64,000 bases of DNA from Syntrophaceae bacterium UBA6109 (GCA_002428445.1 DIWJ01000074.1:47052-111051); one strand, 5' to 3'; positions 17,625 to 27,126 are shown, numbered from the stretch's first letter. The notes: generated by a model from the letters alone, not told the origin. Program-made: numbers and translations.

Positions 17625-18236
17625 GGCTAGTTCCTACTCCTGCTTCACGAAGAATGCAACGGGAATAATCCCGGTGCCGGGTCATCAGGCCGCCGCTTTG
17701 CCCGGAGGCGATCGCGCCGGCTTCCCATATGCCATGATACAGAAGCAAAGGGTGTGCCATGACGAGACACATTCGCAGAATCTTCATAACCTCTGCCGCT
17801 CGGAGTTTTGACGAGAACCGTAATGGAGTAACGGCAAGCAGCTTACCTACGCCTGAACGAGGGCCAGAACACATGATTAATGATTTAATAACGCCTCGTT
17901 AGACCATTACTCCGGAAATTTAAACACGTGAACCAAATCTTTGAGCCCCCTGTATTTGCCGGACATGGTGACCACTTGTTCATGTATTTCGTTGCCAGCG
18001 CAATCACAGGAGAGAGGCATCGAAGTGTGAAGTGATTCGTTTGGCATCAATATTTGGTGGAACCTTGGCATGTTGAGGGATAACTTGACGGAAGAGGGCG
18101 TCCATCGATTCAGGAGGGCGTCAGAAAGCAGGCAGGAAATGCCTGCCGCGCGCCGGCCGGCGGACGAAAATACGGCAAAAAGATTCTGCCCCGAGGTCCC
18201 CGGGGGCATCTGATCGGAAGGGCTCGAGGCCTGCGG
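17625..18236. other. Intergenic stretch without a confident gene
   Basis: About 610 bases between the lipoprotein gene and gspD. A leftward frame of 100 codons at 17907-18209 is open but has no ribosome site, no recognisable motif and a composition typical of chance frames, so it is not called. The part 17830-17950 is AT-richer than its surroundings, which may mark decayed inserted DNA. The right end holds a hairpin that may terminate the gspGD transcript. Confidence 0.4.
18128..18146 (-). terminator. Possible terminator of the gspG-gspD transcript
   Basis: A perfect 7-bp stem (GCAGGCA / TGCCTGC) with a 5-base loop lies about 90 bases beyond the gspD stop. Read leftward it is followed by TTTCT, a short T-rich run. 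This fits a weak rho-independent terminator, but the T run is poor. Confidence 0.35.
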
Positions 18237-20207
18237 TCACGGCGAGCCGTTGTAGATATTCCCGGGTGTTTCGGCCGGCCTGTCTTCCTTCGGCGCTCTC
18301 GGTCTCACCCGGAGGAGCTCCTCCATCCTGATGCGGCCTTCGCTGGCCTCGGACATGCTGTCGATATAGTCCCGCGACAGGTCTTTCGCATCCTTCTGGT
18401 TCTTGATGACGTTCGGGGTCAACAGGATGATGATTTCATTTCTCTTCTTGTCGTCCTCAAAGCCGCCGAAGAGCCAGCCGATGAGCGGAATTCTGGAAAG
18501 GAAGGGCACGCCCGAACTGGTCTTCGTGAGATCCTCCCGGATGAGACCGCCGATGATGATCGTCTGGCCGTCCTGTACGACGAGATTGGTCGAAGCGTCG
18601 GTCTTGTTCAGAAGAAGCTGGTCCGTTCCCCCGAGGTTGACCTTCTCGAACGTGGAGATCTCCTGGTAGAGCTCCAGGGAGACGAGGCCGCCTTCGTTGA
18701 TCCGCGGTTTGACCTTCAGGATGATGCCGATGTCCCGGTACTGATAATTCCGCTGGGGCGAGACGCCGATGGCCCCGTAGGTTTCCGACGAGAGGAGGGG
18801 GATCTGCTGGCCGACCTGGATCTTCGCATCCCGGTTGTCCGAGACGAGGATGTGCGGGGACGCGAGCACCTTGGCCTTCGAATCGCTGACCAGGCCCGTG
18901 ATCAGAGACCGAACGGTCCCGGCCGCATCGGTTGCCAGGAAGGTAAAGCCCGCCTGGGTCAGCGCCAACGGGTTCGTCGCCGTGAGGGTGCCCGGATTGA
19001 TGCCGGCGCTGGTATTGAAGCCGGAGATGCCGCCCTTGAACAGGGCGGCCAGGCCGAACTTGAGATTGTCGGTGAGCTGGATGGAGGCGATCATGCCCTC
19101 GATGATCACCTGCCTCGGAACGATGTCGATCTGCTCGATGACCTTCGTGACGGCGGCATAGTCTTCCGGAGTGGACATGACCACGACGGTATTGGTGATG
19201 TCGTCGGAAATGATCTTCGTGAAGTCGGCGACGCGCGCCTCCGAACCGGCAGAGATTACCGAAACCTGGGAGGGCGAGGCGGCGGCCGCGCCGGGAGGCG
19301 GTGCCGACGAGCCGGCGGGCGATCCCGCGGCCGACTTCGCAGGCGGCGACGACTGCTCACCCGTTCCGCTCTTTCCCATGAATACCTGCTGCAGCAGGTT
19401 GGCGATGTCCTTCGCCTTGCTGTTCTGGACTTTGTAGACGAAGACCTGCGGCTTCTTCTGTTTGACCGTATCGTTGTCGAACAACGCGATCAGGCTCAGC
19501 ATGCGTTTGACGTTGGCGTCGGTGTCCACGAGGATGATCTGGTTGCCTTTCGGCACGTCGATGAGAACGGCATTGGTCGACGCAAAGGGTGTGATCAGTT
19601 TGAGGACTTCCGAGGACTGGATATGGAGAATCGGCACCACCTGGAGCAGGGCGGTCCCCTTGAGCTCGATCTTCGCGGGATCCCGTCCGTAGCTCACGGG
19701 CGATGGTTCTTTTGAAATATCGCTGATCGGGACGATGCGGTACAGATCGCCGTCCTTGACGATGCCGACGCCGTTGAGCCGCAGGATCACTTCCATGAGG
19801 GGAAGAACGCTCGCGGCGGGAACCGGCGCAACGGCGCGGAATGTCACTCGCCCCTTGACGCGGGGATCGACCACGTAATTGGCCTTCAGGACCTCGCCGA
19901 AAATGGTCTGGATGATCGTGTAGACGTCGGCGTCATCGAAGTTCAGATTGAACAGTCCGCCGCGCGGGGCCGGGGCGGCCGCCATCGGCATGCGAACGGA
20001 ACCGGATGGGGCCGCAACCGGCTGAGGACCTCCGGAGGACGGGAAAGGATCCTGCTTCCGTTCCGGTTCCGCCGCCGGGGACATCGTCGCCGCCGGCGCC
20101 TGCGCCAGGCATGATCCGCCGCCGCCGATCGGCGGGAGCAGATCCGTTGCACCGGCGAAAAAAATCCAGGCGGAGAATAAAATCGTTAAAAGCCCGCGGT
20201 TGAACAA
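18237..20207 (-). CDS. gspD: Type II secretion secretin GspD
   Basis: The 656-residue protein starts at a TTG preceded by AGGAGG, with a signal peptide (LLTILFSAWIFFAGATDLL). It has an N0-like domain (LFNLNFDDADVYTIIQTIFGEVLKANYVVDP), N1-N3 repeats (NAVLIDVPKGNQIILVDTD; TNTVVVMSTPEDYAAVTKVI), a Gly/Ser/Pro-rich insertion inside N3, and the C-terminal secretin barrel (VLASPHILVSDNRDAKIQVGQ; LVVQDGQTIIIGGLIRED; IPLIGWLFGGFEDDKKRNEI). It forms the outer-membrane channel. It follows gspG by 19 bases and is about 13 kb from the rest of the gsp genes, on the opposite strand. Confidence 0.9.
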   Translation of the reverse strand: MFNRGLLTILFSAWIFFAGATDLLPPIGGGGSCLAQAPAATMSPAAEPERKQDPFPSSGGPQPVAAPSGSVRMPMAAAPAPRGGLFNLNFDDADVYTIIQTIFGEVLKANYVVDPRVKGRVTFRAVAPVPAASVLPLMEVILRLNGVGIVKDGDLYRIVPISDISKEPSPVSYGRDPAKIELKGTALLQVVPILHIQSSEVLKLITPFASTNAVLIDVPKGNQIILVDTDANVKRMLSLIALFDNDTVKQKKPQVFVYKVQNSKAKDIANLLQQVFMGKSGTGEQSSPPAKSAAGSPAGSSAPPPGAAAASPSQVSVISAGSEARVADFTKIISDDITNTVVVMSTPEDYAAVTKVIEQIDIVPRQVIIEGMIASIQLTDNLKFGLAALFKGGISGFNTSAGINPGTLTATNPLALTQAGFTFLATDAAGTVRSLITGLVSDSKAKVLASPHILVSDNRDAKIQVGQQIPLLSSETYGAIGVSPQRNYQYRDIGIILKVKPRINEGGLVSLELYQEISTFEKVNLGGTDQLLLNKTDASTNLVVQDGQTIIIGGLIREDLTKTSSGVPFLSRIPLIGWLFGGFEDDKKRNEIIILLTPNVIKNQKDAKDLSRDYIDSMSEASEGRIRMEELLRVRPRAPKEDRPAETPGNIYNGSP

Positions 20208-20226
20208 AGTTCCTCCTTTTGCTTCC

Positions 20227-20658
20227 TCATTTCCAACTCAGGACGTCTTCGTCTTCGCCTTCACCGCCGGCGGAGCCGTCTCTGCCGTAGCTGAACAGAT
20301 CGTATTCTCCATGCTTGCCCGGGAACTCGTAGCGATAGGGTTTCCCCCAGGGATCGCTGGGCATATCCTTCTTGAGATAGGGTCCATCCCATCGGTCGAT
20401 GCCGGGATTGGCCGCGAGGGCATTCAGGCCTTCCTGTTGGGAAGGATACCGCCCGGTGTCGAGCCGGAAGTGATCCAGCGCCTGGCCGAGGAGTTCGATC
20501 TGCGCCTTCGCCGCCGACTGCTTGCCTTTGCCGAGCTTCGGAAAAAGACGCGGCCCGACAAGGGCGGCGATCAGGGCGAGGATCACCATCACGATAAGCA
20601 TCTCCACGAGCGTGAAGCCAACCTGGCTGGTTTTCCGGGTAATCGCGCGGCCGATCAT
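20227..20658 (-). CDS. gspG: Type II secretion major pseudopilin GspG
   Basis: The ATG at 20658 follows GGGAG by seven bases and gives 143 residues: leader MIGRAITRKTSQVG|FTLVEMLIVMVILALIAALVG with Glu5, then the GspG signature (GLNALAANPGIDRWDGPYLKKD, DPWGKPYRYEFPGKHGEYDLFSYG). This head includes the calcium-binding loop region conserved in GspG. It polymerises into the pseudopilus. The longer frame to 20739 lacks a ribosome site. gspD follows at once, so the two form a separate operon. Confidence 0.92.
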   Translation of the reverse strand: MIGRAITRKTSQVGFTLVEMLIVMVILALIAALVGPRLFPKLGKGKQSAAKAQIELLGQALDHFRLDTGRYPSQQEGLNALAANPGIDRWDGPYLKKDMPSDPWGKPYRYEFPGKHGEYDLFSYGRDGSAGGEGEDEDVLSWK

Positions 20659-21036
20659 TTCAATACTCCCCATCGATGAAAAAAACCGTTGTTCGAGAAC
20701 CGGACCGGGAGGCCCGCTCTGATGGAATAACTTCTGCATTTTCTTGGCTTATTATCCATAGGGGATGGCCTTAATCCGAAGAACCAAATGTCTTATTTCC
20801 TTCTCAGGGAAAAGATGAACGGGCGGGTGCAACCCGGCAGGGGATCTGCTGCGGTGCATCCGGCGCAAGCGGTCCTGCCGATCGATCAGAATTATCGAAG
20901 CATCGTCGCGGCGATCGCGAAGAGAGAAATCAGGGTATCCCCGATGGTTGAGAACGGTGCAATCGGGTATTCAGGAATCGAAGGGCAGAATGCGGTTTTC
21001 CCCCGCATGAGACGATTCGACACAGGAGGGAAGAAA
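20659..21036. other. Divergent intergenic region between gspG and small rightward genes
   Basis: About 380 bases. A rightward frame is open from 20788 and continues into the small gene at 21037, but the upstream part has no ribosome site and no recognisable motif. The region must hold the leftward gspGD promoter; no clear consensus hexamers could be assigned. Confidence 0.4.
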
Positions 21037-21231
21037 ATGGACCACGAAGAGATGGATCAGGGGTGGGAAGAACTGCAGGCCCGCATCCAGGCGCGTCTGG
21101 GGAAATACCTGCGGGGCGGCGCGGACCAGTTGGAATACAAGCCGGGGAGCGTCCTCCATCTCCTGGAGATGCCGGCGGGAGACCGGACGGGATTGTCCGG
21201 CGGAAAGGGAAGCCATGTTCTGCCCCGATGA
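21037..21231 (+). CDS. Small hypothetical protein
   Basis: The ATG at 21037 is preceded by AGGAGG with seven-base spacing, which is the main support. It encodes 64 residues, acidic and helical at the start (MDHEEMDQGWEELQARIQAR) and then EYKPGSVLHLLEMPAGDR. No family is recognised. Its end overlaps the start of the next small gene by 17 bases. A longer in-frame version from 20788 is possible but lacks a ribosome site. Confidence 0.45.
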   Translation: MDHEEMDQGWEELQARIQARLGKYLRGGADQLEYKPGSVLHLLEMPAGDRTGLSGGKGSHVLPR

Positions 21232-21778
21232 CGCCATGGCGGGAACGCCTTACCGGCCAAGGATGCGGAAGCTCTGCGGATCGAACGGAACGCGGCTGTC
21301 CAAGGCCCCGGAGCCGCTGGAGCGAATGGATGACGCGGTGAGGGGATGCGACATGCTGTCTCAGGACAATCATGGAGCCGAGTTGCCGGTGGGCAGGCCG
21401 ACCCCGGATGCGGCTGGAGACGTTCTCCGCCCCCGTTTGGAAAAGCCGGCCCAACCCAACGGCAGCGCTGGAAGCAGCCGGGGATCGATGACGGTTTTGT
21501 GGACTCTTGCCGCCATGCTGTTAACCTTGTGGATTCTGGGACCTGCAACCGGCTCCGTGTTGGATTTGCTTGTTCATCTCCTGCTCGCGCTCGCCATCTT
21601 CATTCTCCTGCTGATCATGAAGGATCTGGCGGAAGAGGCGGAGACGGCATGGCCGCAAGCGGAGGGCCAGCCCTGCGACGAGGAACGCGTGCGGCAGGCG
21701 CAGATCTCCCTGCGCACGATTTCGCAAACGGGACCGACGGGCGATCCTTCCGCGCTGTGCAAGGTAGAGAGCACATGA
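21215..21778 (+). CDS. Small membrane protein with DUF5670/Lmo0937-like hairpin
   Basis: The frame of 187 residues ends with ATGA overlap into the response regulator gene. Residues 92-140 read MTVLWTLAAMLLTLWILGPAT then LDLLVHLLLALAIFILLLIM, the two-helix pattern of the small Lmo0937 family (normally about 50 residues). The real start may be the ATG at 21488, which would give a 96-residue protein; the upstream part has no motif. Family members are small stress-associated membrane proteins of unknown function. Confidence 0.5.
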   Translation: MFCPDDAMAGTPYRPRMRKLCGSNGTRLSKAPEPLERMDDAVRGCDMLSQDNHGAELPVGRPTPDAAGDVLRPRLEKPAQPNGSAGSSRGSMTVLWTLAAMLLTLWILGPATGSVLDLLVHLLLALAIFILLLIMKDLAEEAETAWPQAEGQPCDEERVRQAQISLRTISQTGPTGDPSALCKVEST

Positions 21779-22398
21779 ATGCATTGAAAATACTTCTCGT
21801 CGAGGACAACAAGAGCGATGCCGAGCTGATTCGTGAAATGCTTTCCGAAGAAGGCGGGAAAGACGCCGACCAGGCGGACTACCAGTTGATCCACAGGGAT
21901 TCACACGGAAAGGCCATGAAATATCTGGCGGAAAACACCGTGGATGCGATCCTGCTGGACCTGTCGCTGCCGGACAGCGAAGGCATCGAGAGCGTCCGGA
22001 GGCTGATCGCCGAGGAAAAAAACACGCCGGTCGTTGTCCTGACGGGGCTCGATGACGAGGCCGTGGCGATCGAGGCATTGCAGGGCGGCGTCCAGGACTA
22101 TCTGAACAAGGATGAGCTCTGCGGGGACCTTCTTGTCCGTTCCCTGCGGTATGCCGTGGAGCGGTTTCACAACCTGCAGGAAAAGGAGAGACTCATCCGG
22201 GAACTTCGGGAGGCGCTGGACAAGGTGAAAACGCTCAGCGGGCTGCTGCCGATCTGCGCCAAATGCAAGAACATCAGGACGGACGATGGATACTGGATGC
22301 AGGTGGAGTCCTATCTGCGGGATTATTCCGGCCTGAACTTCACGCACAGCATCTGCCCCGAGTGCGTCAGGAAGCTGTACCCGGAATTGCTGACCTGA
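21775..22398 (+). CDS. Response regulator with C-terminal Cys-cluster domain
   Basis: The 207-residue protein has a CheY-like receiver domain (residues 1-130: LLVEDNKSDAELI; phosphoacceptor region ILLDLSLPDSEGIESV; VVVLTGLDDE; Lys in YLNKDE). A helix (LQEKERLIRELREALDKV) links it to a C-terminal domain with LPICAKCKNIRTDDGYW and SICPECVRKLYPE, four Cys (161, 164, 194, 197) placed like a zinc ribbon. This C-terminal module is widespread behind receivers and PAS or GAF sensors. It has no DNA-binding domain, so output is probably by protein contact. The start overlaps the upstream stop. Confidence 0.85.
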   Translation: MNALKILLVEDNKSDAELIREMLSEEGGKDADQADYQLIHRDSHGKAMKYLAENTVDAILLDLSLPDSEGIESVRRLIAEEKNTPVVVLTGLDDEAVAIEALQGGVQDYLNKDELCGDLLVRSLRYAVERFHNLQEKERLIRELREALDKVKTLSGLLPICAKCKNIRTDDGYWMQVESYLRDYSGLNFTHSICPECVRKLYPELLT

Positions 22399-22479
22399 GC
22401 TTCCCCCGGGGCAACCGTTCTCCCGGGGTCCGGCATCCCGCCCGGGTGCCCGCAAACCGCACAGACACCTCCTCCGGCA

Positions 22480-23133
22480 TCAACCGTCTACGACCACCAG
22501 TCCCTCCCGGATGGCGTATTTCGTCAGTTCGGCGACGCTTCGCATGTCGAGTTTTTCCATGATGTTCCGCCGGTGCGTCTCGACGGTCTTGATGCTCAGG
22601 CACACGTGGGCGGCAATCTCCTTCGTCGAAAGGCCTTCCGCGATCAGCTGCAGGATTTCACGCTCCCGCGAAGTCAGCAAGCCGGCCTTTTCGGGGGAGT
22701 CGTCCGAGGTCTTGTGGAGGTATCCCTTCACGACGACGTCCGCGATCTTGGGGCTCAGATAGGTATTGCCCGTCATGACCTGGCGAATGGCCACGGCCAG
22801 TTCGCCGAAGGCGCAGTCCTTCAGCAGGTAACCCGACGCGCCCGCTTCCAGCATGCCGAGCACGAACCGCCGGTCCGAATGCATGGACAGGGCGATCACC
22901 TTGATGCCGGGCGTCTCGGCGACGATCTTTCGCGTGGCTTCGATCCCGTTCATGTCGGGCATGGAGACATCGATAATGACCACGTTGGGCGCCAGCTTTT
23001 CGGCCAGCTTGACCGCCTTTCTGCCGTTTTCCGCCTCGGCGACCACTTCCATCCCCGCTTCCTTCTCGATCAAGGTGCGCAGGCCGTCCCGAAAAATGTG
23101 ATGGTCATCGGCAAGGAGAACTCGAACCTTCAT
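22480..23133 (-). CDS. NarL/LuxR-family response regulator
   Basis: The 217-residue protein has a receiver (VLLADDHHIFRDGLRTLIE; Asp in NVVIIDVSMPDMNGIEA; SMHSDRRFVLGML; Lys in GYLLKDCAF) and a C-terminal LuxR-type HTH (LTSREREILQLIAEGLSTKE, VETHRRNIMEKLDM). It is a DNA-binding transcription regulator. Its start overlaps the stop of the histidine kinase gene by four bases, so the two form a cognate pair. Targets are not evident from the sequence. Confidence 0.92.
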   Translation of the reverse strand: MKVRVLLADDHHIFRDGLRTLIEKEAGMEVVAEAENGRKAVKLAEKLAPNVVIIDVSMPDMNGIEATRKIVAETPGIKVIALSMHSDRRFVLGMLEAGASGYLLKDCAFGELAVAIRQVMTGNTYLSPKIADVVVKGYLHKTSDDSPEKAGLLTSREREILQLIAEGLSTKEIAAHVCLSIKTVETHRRNIMEKLDMRSVAELTKYAIREGLVVVDG

Positions 23134-24614
23134 TTTGTGCTACCCTCCCTCAAAGTTTTCTTCCGGCTTCTCAGCGGCACCGTCAGACGGAAGCAGGCGC
23201 CCTGTCCCTTTTTCGTTTCGATCTCGAAGCGGCCGCCGATGTAGCTGATCCGCTCCCGGATGCTCAGCAGGCCGAAGCCGCCGCTCTTCTTCGATGCCCG
23301 GTCGACTCCGGAGACATCGAAACCGACCCCGTCATCCTGAACCGTTATTTTTACGTTTTCTCTCGATTTCTGCAACAGGATCGAGGCCTGTTTCGCGCCG
23401 GCGTGTTTGACGACGTTCAGGAGCAGTTCTCTCACGGCCCGGAAGAGGAGAATCTGGACCTCCTTGTCCATCGGCCGGATGCCCGGATCGTTCTTTACGA
23501 CCACCCGCAGACCGTGCTGCGACGAGATCTGCTCTCCCAGCCACTCGACCGCTTCGGCGAACCCGAGTTCGTACAGGACGGAAGGGCTGATGTCCTTCAT
23601 CAGAGACCGGGCCTGCCGGATGGACTGCTCGATCATGTCGCGAATTTCCGCCAGGGGGCCGTCCAGGCCGCAGCGGGCCGACTGTTCGAGAAGAAACTCC
23701 AGTTTCATCTTGGTGATGGCCAGGGTCTGTCCGATATTGTCGTGGAGGTCGACGGCGATATTCCGCCGTTCCCGTTCTTCCGCCATCACCAGTTCCCACG
23801 TGAGCTGCCGCAGCAATTCGTTGTTGGCCAGGATCCTCTTTTCCGCTCTCACCCGCTCCGTAATGTCGCGGGCGGCGGCGAAGACGCACTTCACGTCGCC
23901 GGCCTCGTTCCGGACCAGCGACGCGTTGTAATGCACCGGCGTCGTCCGTCCCGAGGCGTGCCAGATTTCCAGCGGATAGTCGCGTACGAACCCCTTCGAG
24001 AAGACCTCCTCGTACGCCTTCTGGGCCTTCTCGGGCTCGGTAAAGTAATCGGAAAAACTGCTGCCGATCAGCTGCTCGCGGGAGAAGCCCGTGATGGATT
24101 CGGTTGCCCTGTTGACGTCCGCAATCCTGCCGTTCGCGTCGATCGTGACCAGCGGATCGATGCTGGCCTCGATCAGACTCCTGGTATAGAACGAAGCCTC
24201 GCGCAGTTCCTCTTCGGCGCGCCGCCGCTCCCTCTTGCCCTCCGCCTCGTGCAGCGCCCGCGAAACGGCGGGACCCAGTCGCGACAGCCTGTTTTTCAGG
24301 ACGTAATCCGTCGCACCCTTTTGCAGGAACTCGATCGCCGTCTCCTCTCCCATCGCGCCGGACACGAAGATGAAAGGCGTATCCGGCGACTTGACCCTGG
24401 CGATCTCCAGCGCCGACAGGCCGTCGAAGGACGGCAGGGAATAATCGGAAAGAATGATGTCCGGAAGAAAAACCTCGAGGGCCTTGATGAAGGAGTCTCT
24501 CCGGTCCACGACTTCGGAGACGAAGGAAATACCCGCTTGCTCCAGCTCGTCCGTCGCCAGCTCGGCGTCTGCCGCGGAATCTTCGAGGATCAATATGCGC
24601 AGTTTGTCTTTCAT
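23130..24614 (-). CDS. Hybrid sensor histidine kinase: receiver-PAS-HisKA_3 (NarX type)
   Basis: The ATG at 24614 gives 494 residues. The N-terminal part is a receiver (ILILEDSAADAELATDEL; ILSDYSLPSFDGLSA; FVSGAMGEETA). A PAS domain follows (LIEASIDPLVTIDANGRIAD; TGFSREQLIGSSF), then the HisKA_3 box EERERRNIAVDLHDNIGQTL with the phosphoacceptor His, and the HATPase domain (DDGVGFDVSG, GGFGLLSIRERI). No membrane segment is seen, so the sensor is cytosolic. It phosphorylates the NarL-type regulator encoded downstream. Confidence 0.9.
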   Translation of the reverse strand: MKDKLRILILEDSAADAELATDELEQAGISFVSEVVDRRDSFIKALEVFLPDIILSDYSLPSFDGLSALEIARVKSPDTPFIFVSGAMGEETAIEFLQKGATDYVLKNRLSRLGPAVSRALHEAEGKRERRRAEEELREASFYTRSLIEASIDPLVTIDANGRIADVNRATESITGFSREQLIGSSFSDYFTEPEKAQKAYEEVFSKGFVRDYPLEIWHASGRTTPVHYNASLVRNEAGDVKCVFAAARDITERVRAEKRILANNELLRQLTWELVMAEERERRNIAVDLHDNIGQTLAITKMKLEFLLEQSARCGLDGPLAEIRDMIEQSIRQARSLMKDISPSVLYELGFAEAVEWLGEQISSQHGLRVVVKNDPGIRPMDKEVQILLFRAVRELLLNVVKHAGAKQASILLQKSRENVKITVQDDGVGFDVSGVDRASKKSGGFGLLSIRERISYIGGRFEIETKKGQGACFRLTVPLRSRKKTLREGSTK

Positions 24615-24619
24615 GCTTC

Positions 24620-25010
24620 TCACTCCGGCATTCCGGGCGTGCGGGGCATTGCCGGCCCTCCGCAATCGCGGCCGCTTCGCGCGGCCGCCGTCTTCAAGCC
24701 GGTCCTTTCAGGGTAAAATAGAAGCTCGCGCCCCTGTTGATTTCGCCTTCCGCCCCCGTAAGCGGGCGGGACGTTCCCGAGCGTCAGGGCCACGTTCCTG
24801 CCCTGATGGGCAATCTGCGCCTCTTCCCATGCGTTTTCAATCAGCGTCTTCATGTCCAGAAGCGTCATGGAGACTTCCGCCCGGCCGAGGCGGGAAAAGG
24901 CCAGGAGCGTGTCGATGAGACGGCCCATGGTCTGCACGTTTTCCCGGATGCCCTCGAGACGGGGCAGGGCTTCACGGCTTTCGTGGGGATGGGGACGCGA
25001 CCTCCGCCGT
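24620..25010 (-). pseudogene. Remnant of a bacteriophytochrome-type histidine kinase
   Basis: Leftward frames contain RLEGIRENVQTMGRLIDTLL, AFSRLGRAEVSMTLLDM and IENAWEEAQIAHQGRNVALT, which match the dimerisation helices after the His box of HisKA kinases. The His box and sensor are missing upstream and the ATPase domain is lost: after TLGNVPPAYGGG the frame runs into unrelated sequence and stops. It is therefore a fragment. It probably once partnered the Rcp1-like regulator encoded just upstream (25097-25537). Confidence 0.6.
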
Positions 25011-25096
25011 TATAAAAATCTCACGGGGGTCTCCGCCCGTCCTGAACCGATTGCCCTGTTTCGCAGGAGAGATCGATTTTGCCGGCATCGTCGCTG

Positions 25097-25537
25097 CTAT
25101 TCGATGTAGGCTACCCTGTTCATCTCGACCCAGTAAGACCGGATGTCTGCAATGTGCTGCGAAAAGCTGTCCGCATCCAGGGGTTTCACGACATAACTGT
25201 TGGCGCCGCTCAGATAGCACTCGATCCGGTCCCGCGCTTCGTTGGAGGAGGTGAAGACGATGGTGGGGATGGGCCTTGTCCGTTCGTCGGATTTGAGCCG
25301 CTTCAGAATGTCCAGGCCGCCGATCTTGGGAAGCTTCAGGTCGAGGAGGATCAGTCTGGGCAGGTGAACGGGTTCCCTCTGCAGGCATCCATTCGGACCG
25401 AAAAAGTAATCGAGCGCGGCCGCACCGTCTTGGAAGGAGCAGATACGATCGTGGACAGCCTGTTCGCGGAAAGCCTCGATGATCATCTCCATATCGTGGC
25501 GATTGTCCTCGATGAGCAGAACATCGGCATCGTCCAT
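25097..25537 (-). CDS. Single-domain response regulator, Rcp1-like
   Basis: The 146-residue protein is a lone receiver with VLLIEDNRHDMEMIIEAF, an acceptor Asp in LILLDLKLPKIGGLDILKRL, VFTSSNEARD and Lys in YVVKPLDADSF. The long beta3-alpha3 loop with FFGPNGCLQREPVHLPRL is typical of the phytochrome-linked Rcp1 type. Its kinase appears to be the broken gene downstream, so the regulator may be an orphan. Confidence 0.88.
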   Translation of the reverse strand: MDDADVLLIEDNRHDMEMIIEAFREQAVHDRICSFQDGAAALDYFFGPNGCLQREPVHLPRLILLDLKLPKIGGLDILKRLKSDERTRPIPTIVFTSSNEARDRIECYLSGANSYVVKPLDADSFSQHIADIRSYWVEMNRVAYIE

Positions 25538-25675
25538 ACGTCACCTCTTGCAGCCTGGAAAAAGGCAAAAATTTTCACGGTGCGAAGGAAACGCACCGGC
25601 GGATAACTTCTTTTGAGATTAGCCGATCCGGCGGGGATTGTCTACGTTTTTGTCCCTGTTTTGCCGCCGCCGCTC

Positions 25676-26728
25676 TCAGCCCTTGCTCAGACGGGCGAAT
25701 TCGCGCAGCAGCTCTTCCTGCTTTTTTGTCAGATCGGCGGGGACGGAGACGACGGTCTCGATGAGGAGATCCCCTCTGCCGAAACCCCGGAGATGCGCGA
25801 TGCCCTTTCCCTTGAGCCGGAAGACCTTGCCGCTCTGCGTGCCGCGGGGGATTCTGATCGTTTCCTTCCCTTCGAGCGTCGGCACGTCCATGGAGGTTCC
25901 CAGCGCGGCGTCGGCGAAGGACAGGAGCACCCGGCAATACACGTCGTCTTCATGCCGCTCGAAGAATTCGTGTTTCTCCGCGTGGATGAACACGTACAGA
26001 TCGCCGCTCGGTCCGCCGAAGGGTCCCTCTTCCCCTTCGCCGCGGAGACGCAGGCGGGAACCCGTGTCGACTCCGGGAGGAATCTTGAGGTGGACGCTTT
26101 TTTGCGTCGCGGATCTGCCCGTGCCGTTGCAGCGGGGGCAGGGATCGGCAATGACCTGCCCCCGGCCGGAACAGCGGGGGCAGGTCGTGCTGATGGTGAA
26201 GAAACCGCTGCTCTGGCTGACCTTCCCGCGCCCGCGGCAGCCGGTGCACACAGACAGCCGCGTCCCCGGAGCCGCTCCGCTGCCGCGGCAGGTCCGGCAG
26301 GATTCCATCTTTTCGATGTCGATGTCGAGCGAGGTGCCCAGCGCGGCATCAAGAAAGGAGAGGCGCAGGTCGTAGCGAAGGTCGGCGCCGGGGTGCGAAG
26401 CGGCCGCCCTCGTCCGGCCGGCGTTGAAACCGAAGAGATCCTCGAAGACGCCGCCGAAACTGGAAAAGATGTCCTCGAAACCGGAGAATCCGCGGAAACC
26501 GGCTCCCGCAAGGCCTTCATGCCCGCAGCGATCGTAGATCTCCCGCTTTTCCGCGTCCCGGAGAACCTCGTACGCCTCGGCTGCTTCCCTGAACTTCTCT
26601 TCCGCCTCCCGGTCTCCCGGGTTCCGGTCCGGATGATGCTGCATGGCCAGGCGGCGGTAGCATCGTTTGATTTCGTCGGCCCCGGACGCGCGATCGACCC
26701 CCAGGACCTCGTAATAACAGCGCTTCAT
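25676..26728 (-). CDS. dnaJ: Chaperone DnaJ
   Basis: The 350-residue protein has a J domain ([20 protein letters not shown], with HPD in [11 protein letters not shown]), a short Gly/Phe region ([20 protein letters not shown]), four CxxCxGxG zinc motifs ([32 protein letters not shown]) and the C-terminal substrate-binding domain. It is a co-chaperone of DnaK. The Gly/Phe region is short, so it may be a specialised DnaJ2-type copy. The start overlaps the previous gene by four bases; no dnaK or grpE is next to it. Confidence 0.93.
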   Translation of the reverse strand: MKRCYYEVLGVDRASGADEIKRCYRRLAMQHHPDRNPGDREAEEKFREAAEAYEVLRDAEKREIYDRCGHEGLAGAGFRGFSGFEDIFSSFGGVFEDLFGFNAGRTRAAASHPGADLRYDLRLSFLDAALGTSLDIDIEKMESCRTCRGSGAAPGTRLSVCTGCRGRGKVSQSSGFFTISTTCPRCSGRGQVIADPCPRCNGTGRSATQKSVHLKIPPGVDTGSRLRLRGEGEEGPFGGPSGDLYVFIHAEKHEFFERHEDDVYCRVLLSFADAALGTSMDVPTLEGKETIRIPRGTQSGKVFRLKGKGIAHLRGFGRGDLLIETVVSVPADLTKKQEELLREFARLSKG

Positions 26729-27126
26729 GAGGAAGGCGGTCCCGCGGGATTCGGATGGATTGCTGCGGCCGTATCGGCGCTGCGCTGCGCATTGCCCGCT
26801 TTTTCAAAGGCATAGGACGCAAAGGAGAGCTTCTTCAGGGAGAAGGCCTTTTCGCCGATACGGTTCCAGTCCCCGGGCGACAGGCTGCTCCCCAGGGCTT
26901 TGTGGGCCTGTTGAAACAGCATGACGTCGCCCGACTCCTCGGCGAGCGCCGCGATCCTGGCCATGGCTTCACGGTCCCCCGCCCGCTGGTAGAATTCCCA
27001 TGCGTCGTGGAGGCGGCCTTCTTCCTCGTAGCGGTTTCCGAAATCCGAGAGCGTCTTCGCGGGTGTCTTGTCCACGTACAGGAGGCGCTGTTTTTTCTTG
27101 TAATCCGGCAATTCCGTTTTTTTCAT
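26725..27126 (-). CDS. Small helical repeat (TPR-like) protein, unknown function
   Basis: The 133-residue protein is all-helical with repeat-like segments ([60 protein letters not shown]). It lies between purC and dnaJ and overlaps both by four bases, so it is translated with them. I do not recognise a named family. It may act with the DnaJ protein, which is inference from coupling alone. Confidence 0.75.
   Translation of the reverse strand: MKKTELPDYKKKQRLLYVDKTPAKTLSDFGNRYEEEGRLHDAWEFYQRAGDREAMARIAALAEESGDVMLFQQAHKALGSSLSPGDWNRIGEKAFSLKKLSFASYAFEKAGNAQRSADTAAAIHPNPAGPPSS

Noticed and set aside
17907..18209. 100-codon leftward frame between the lipoprotein gene and gspD
   Set aside because: No ribosome site, motif or coupling; composition fits chance.
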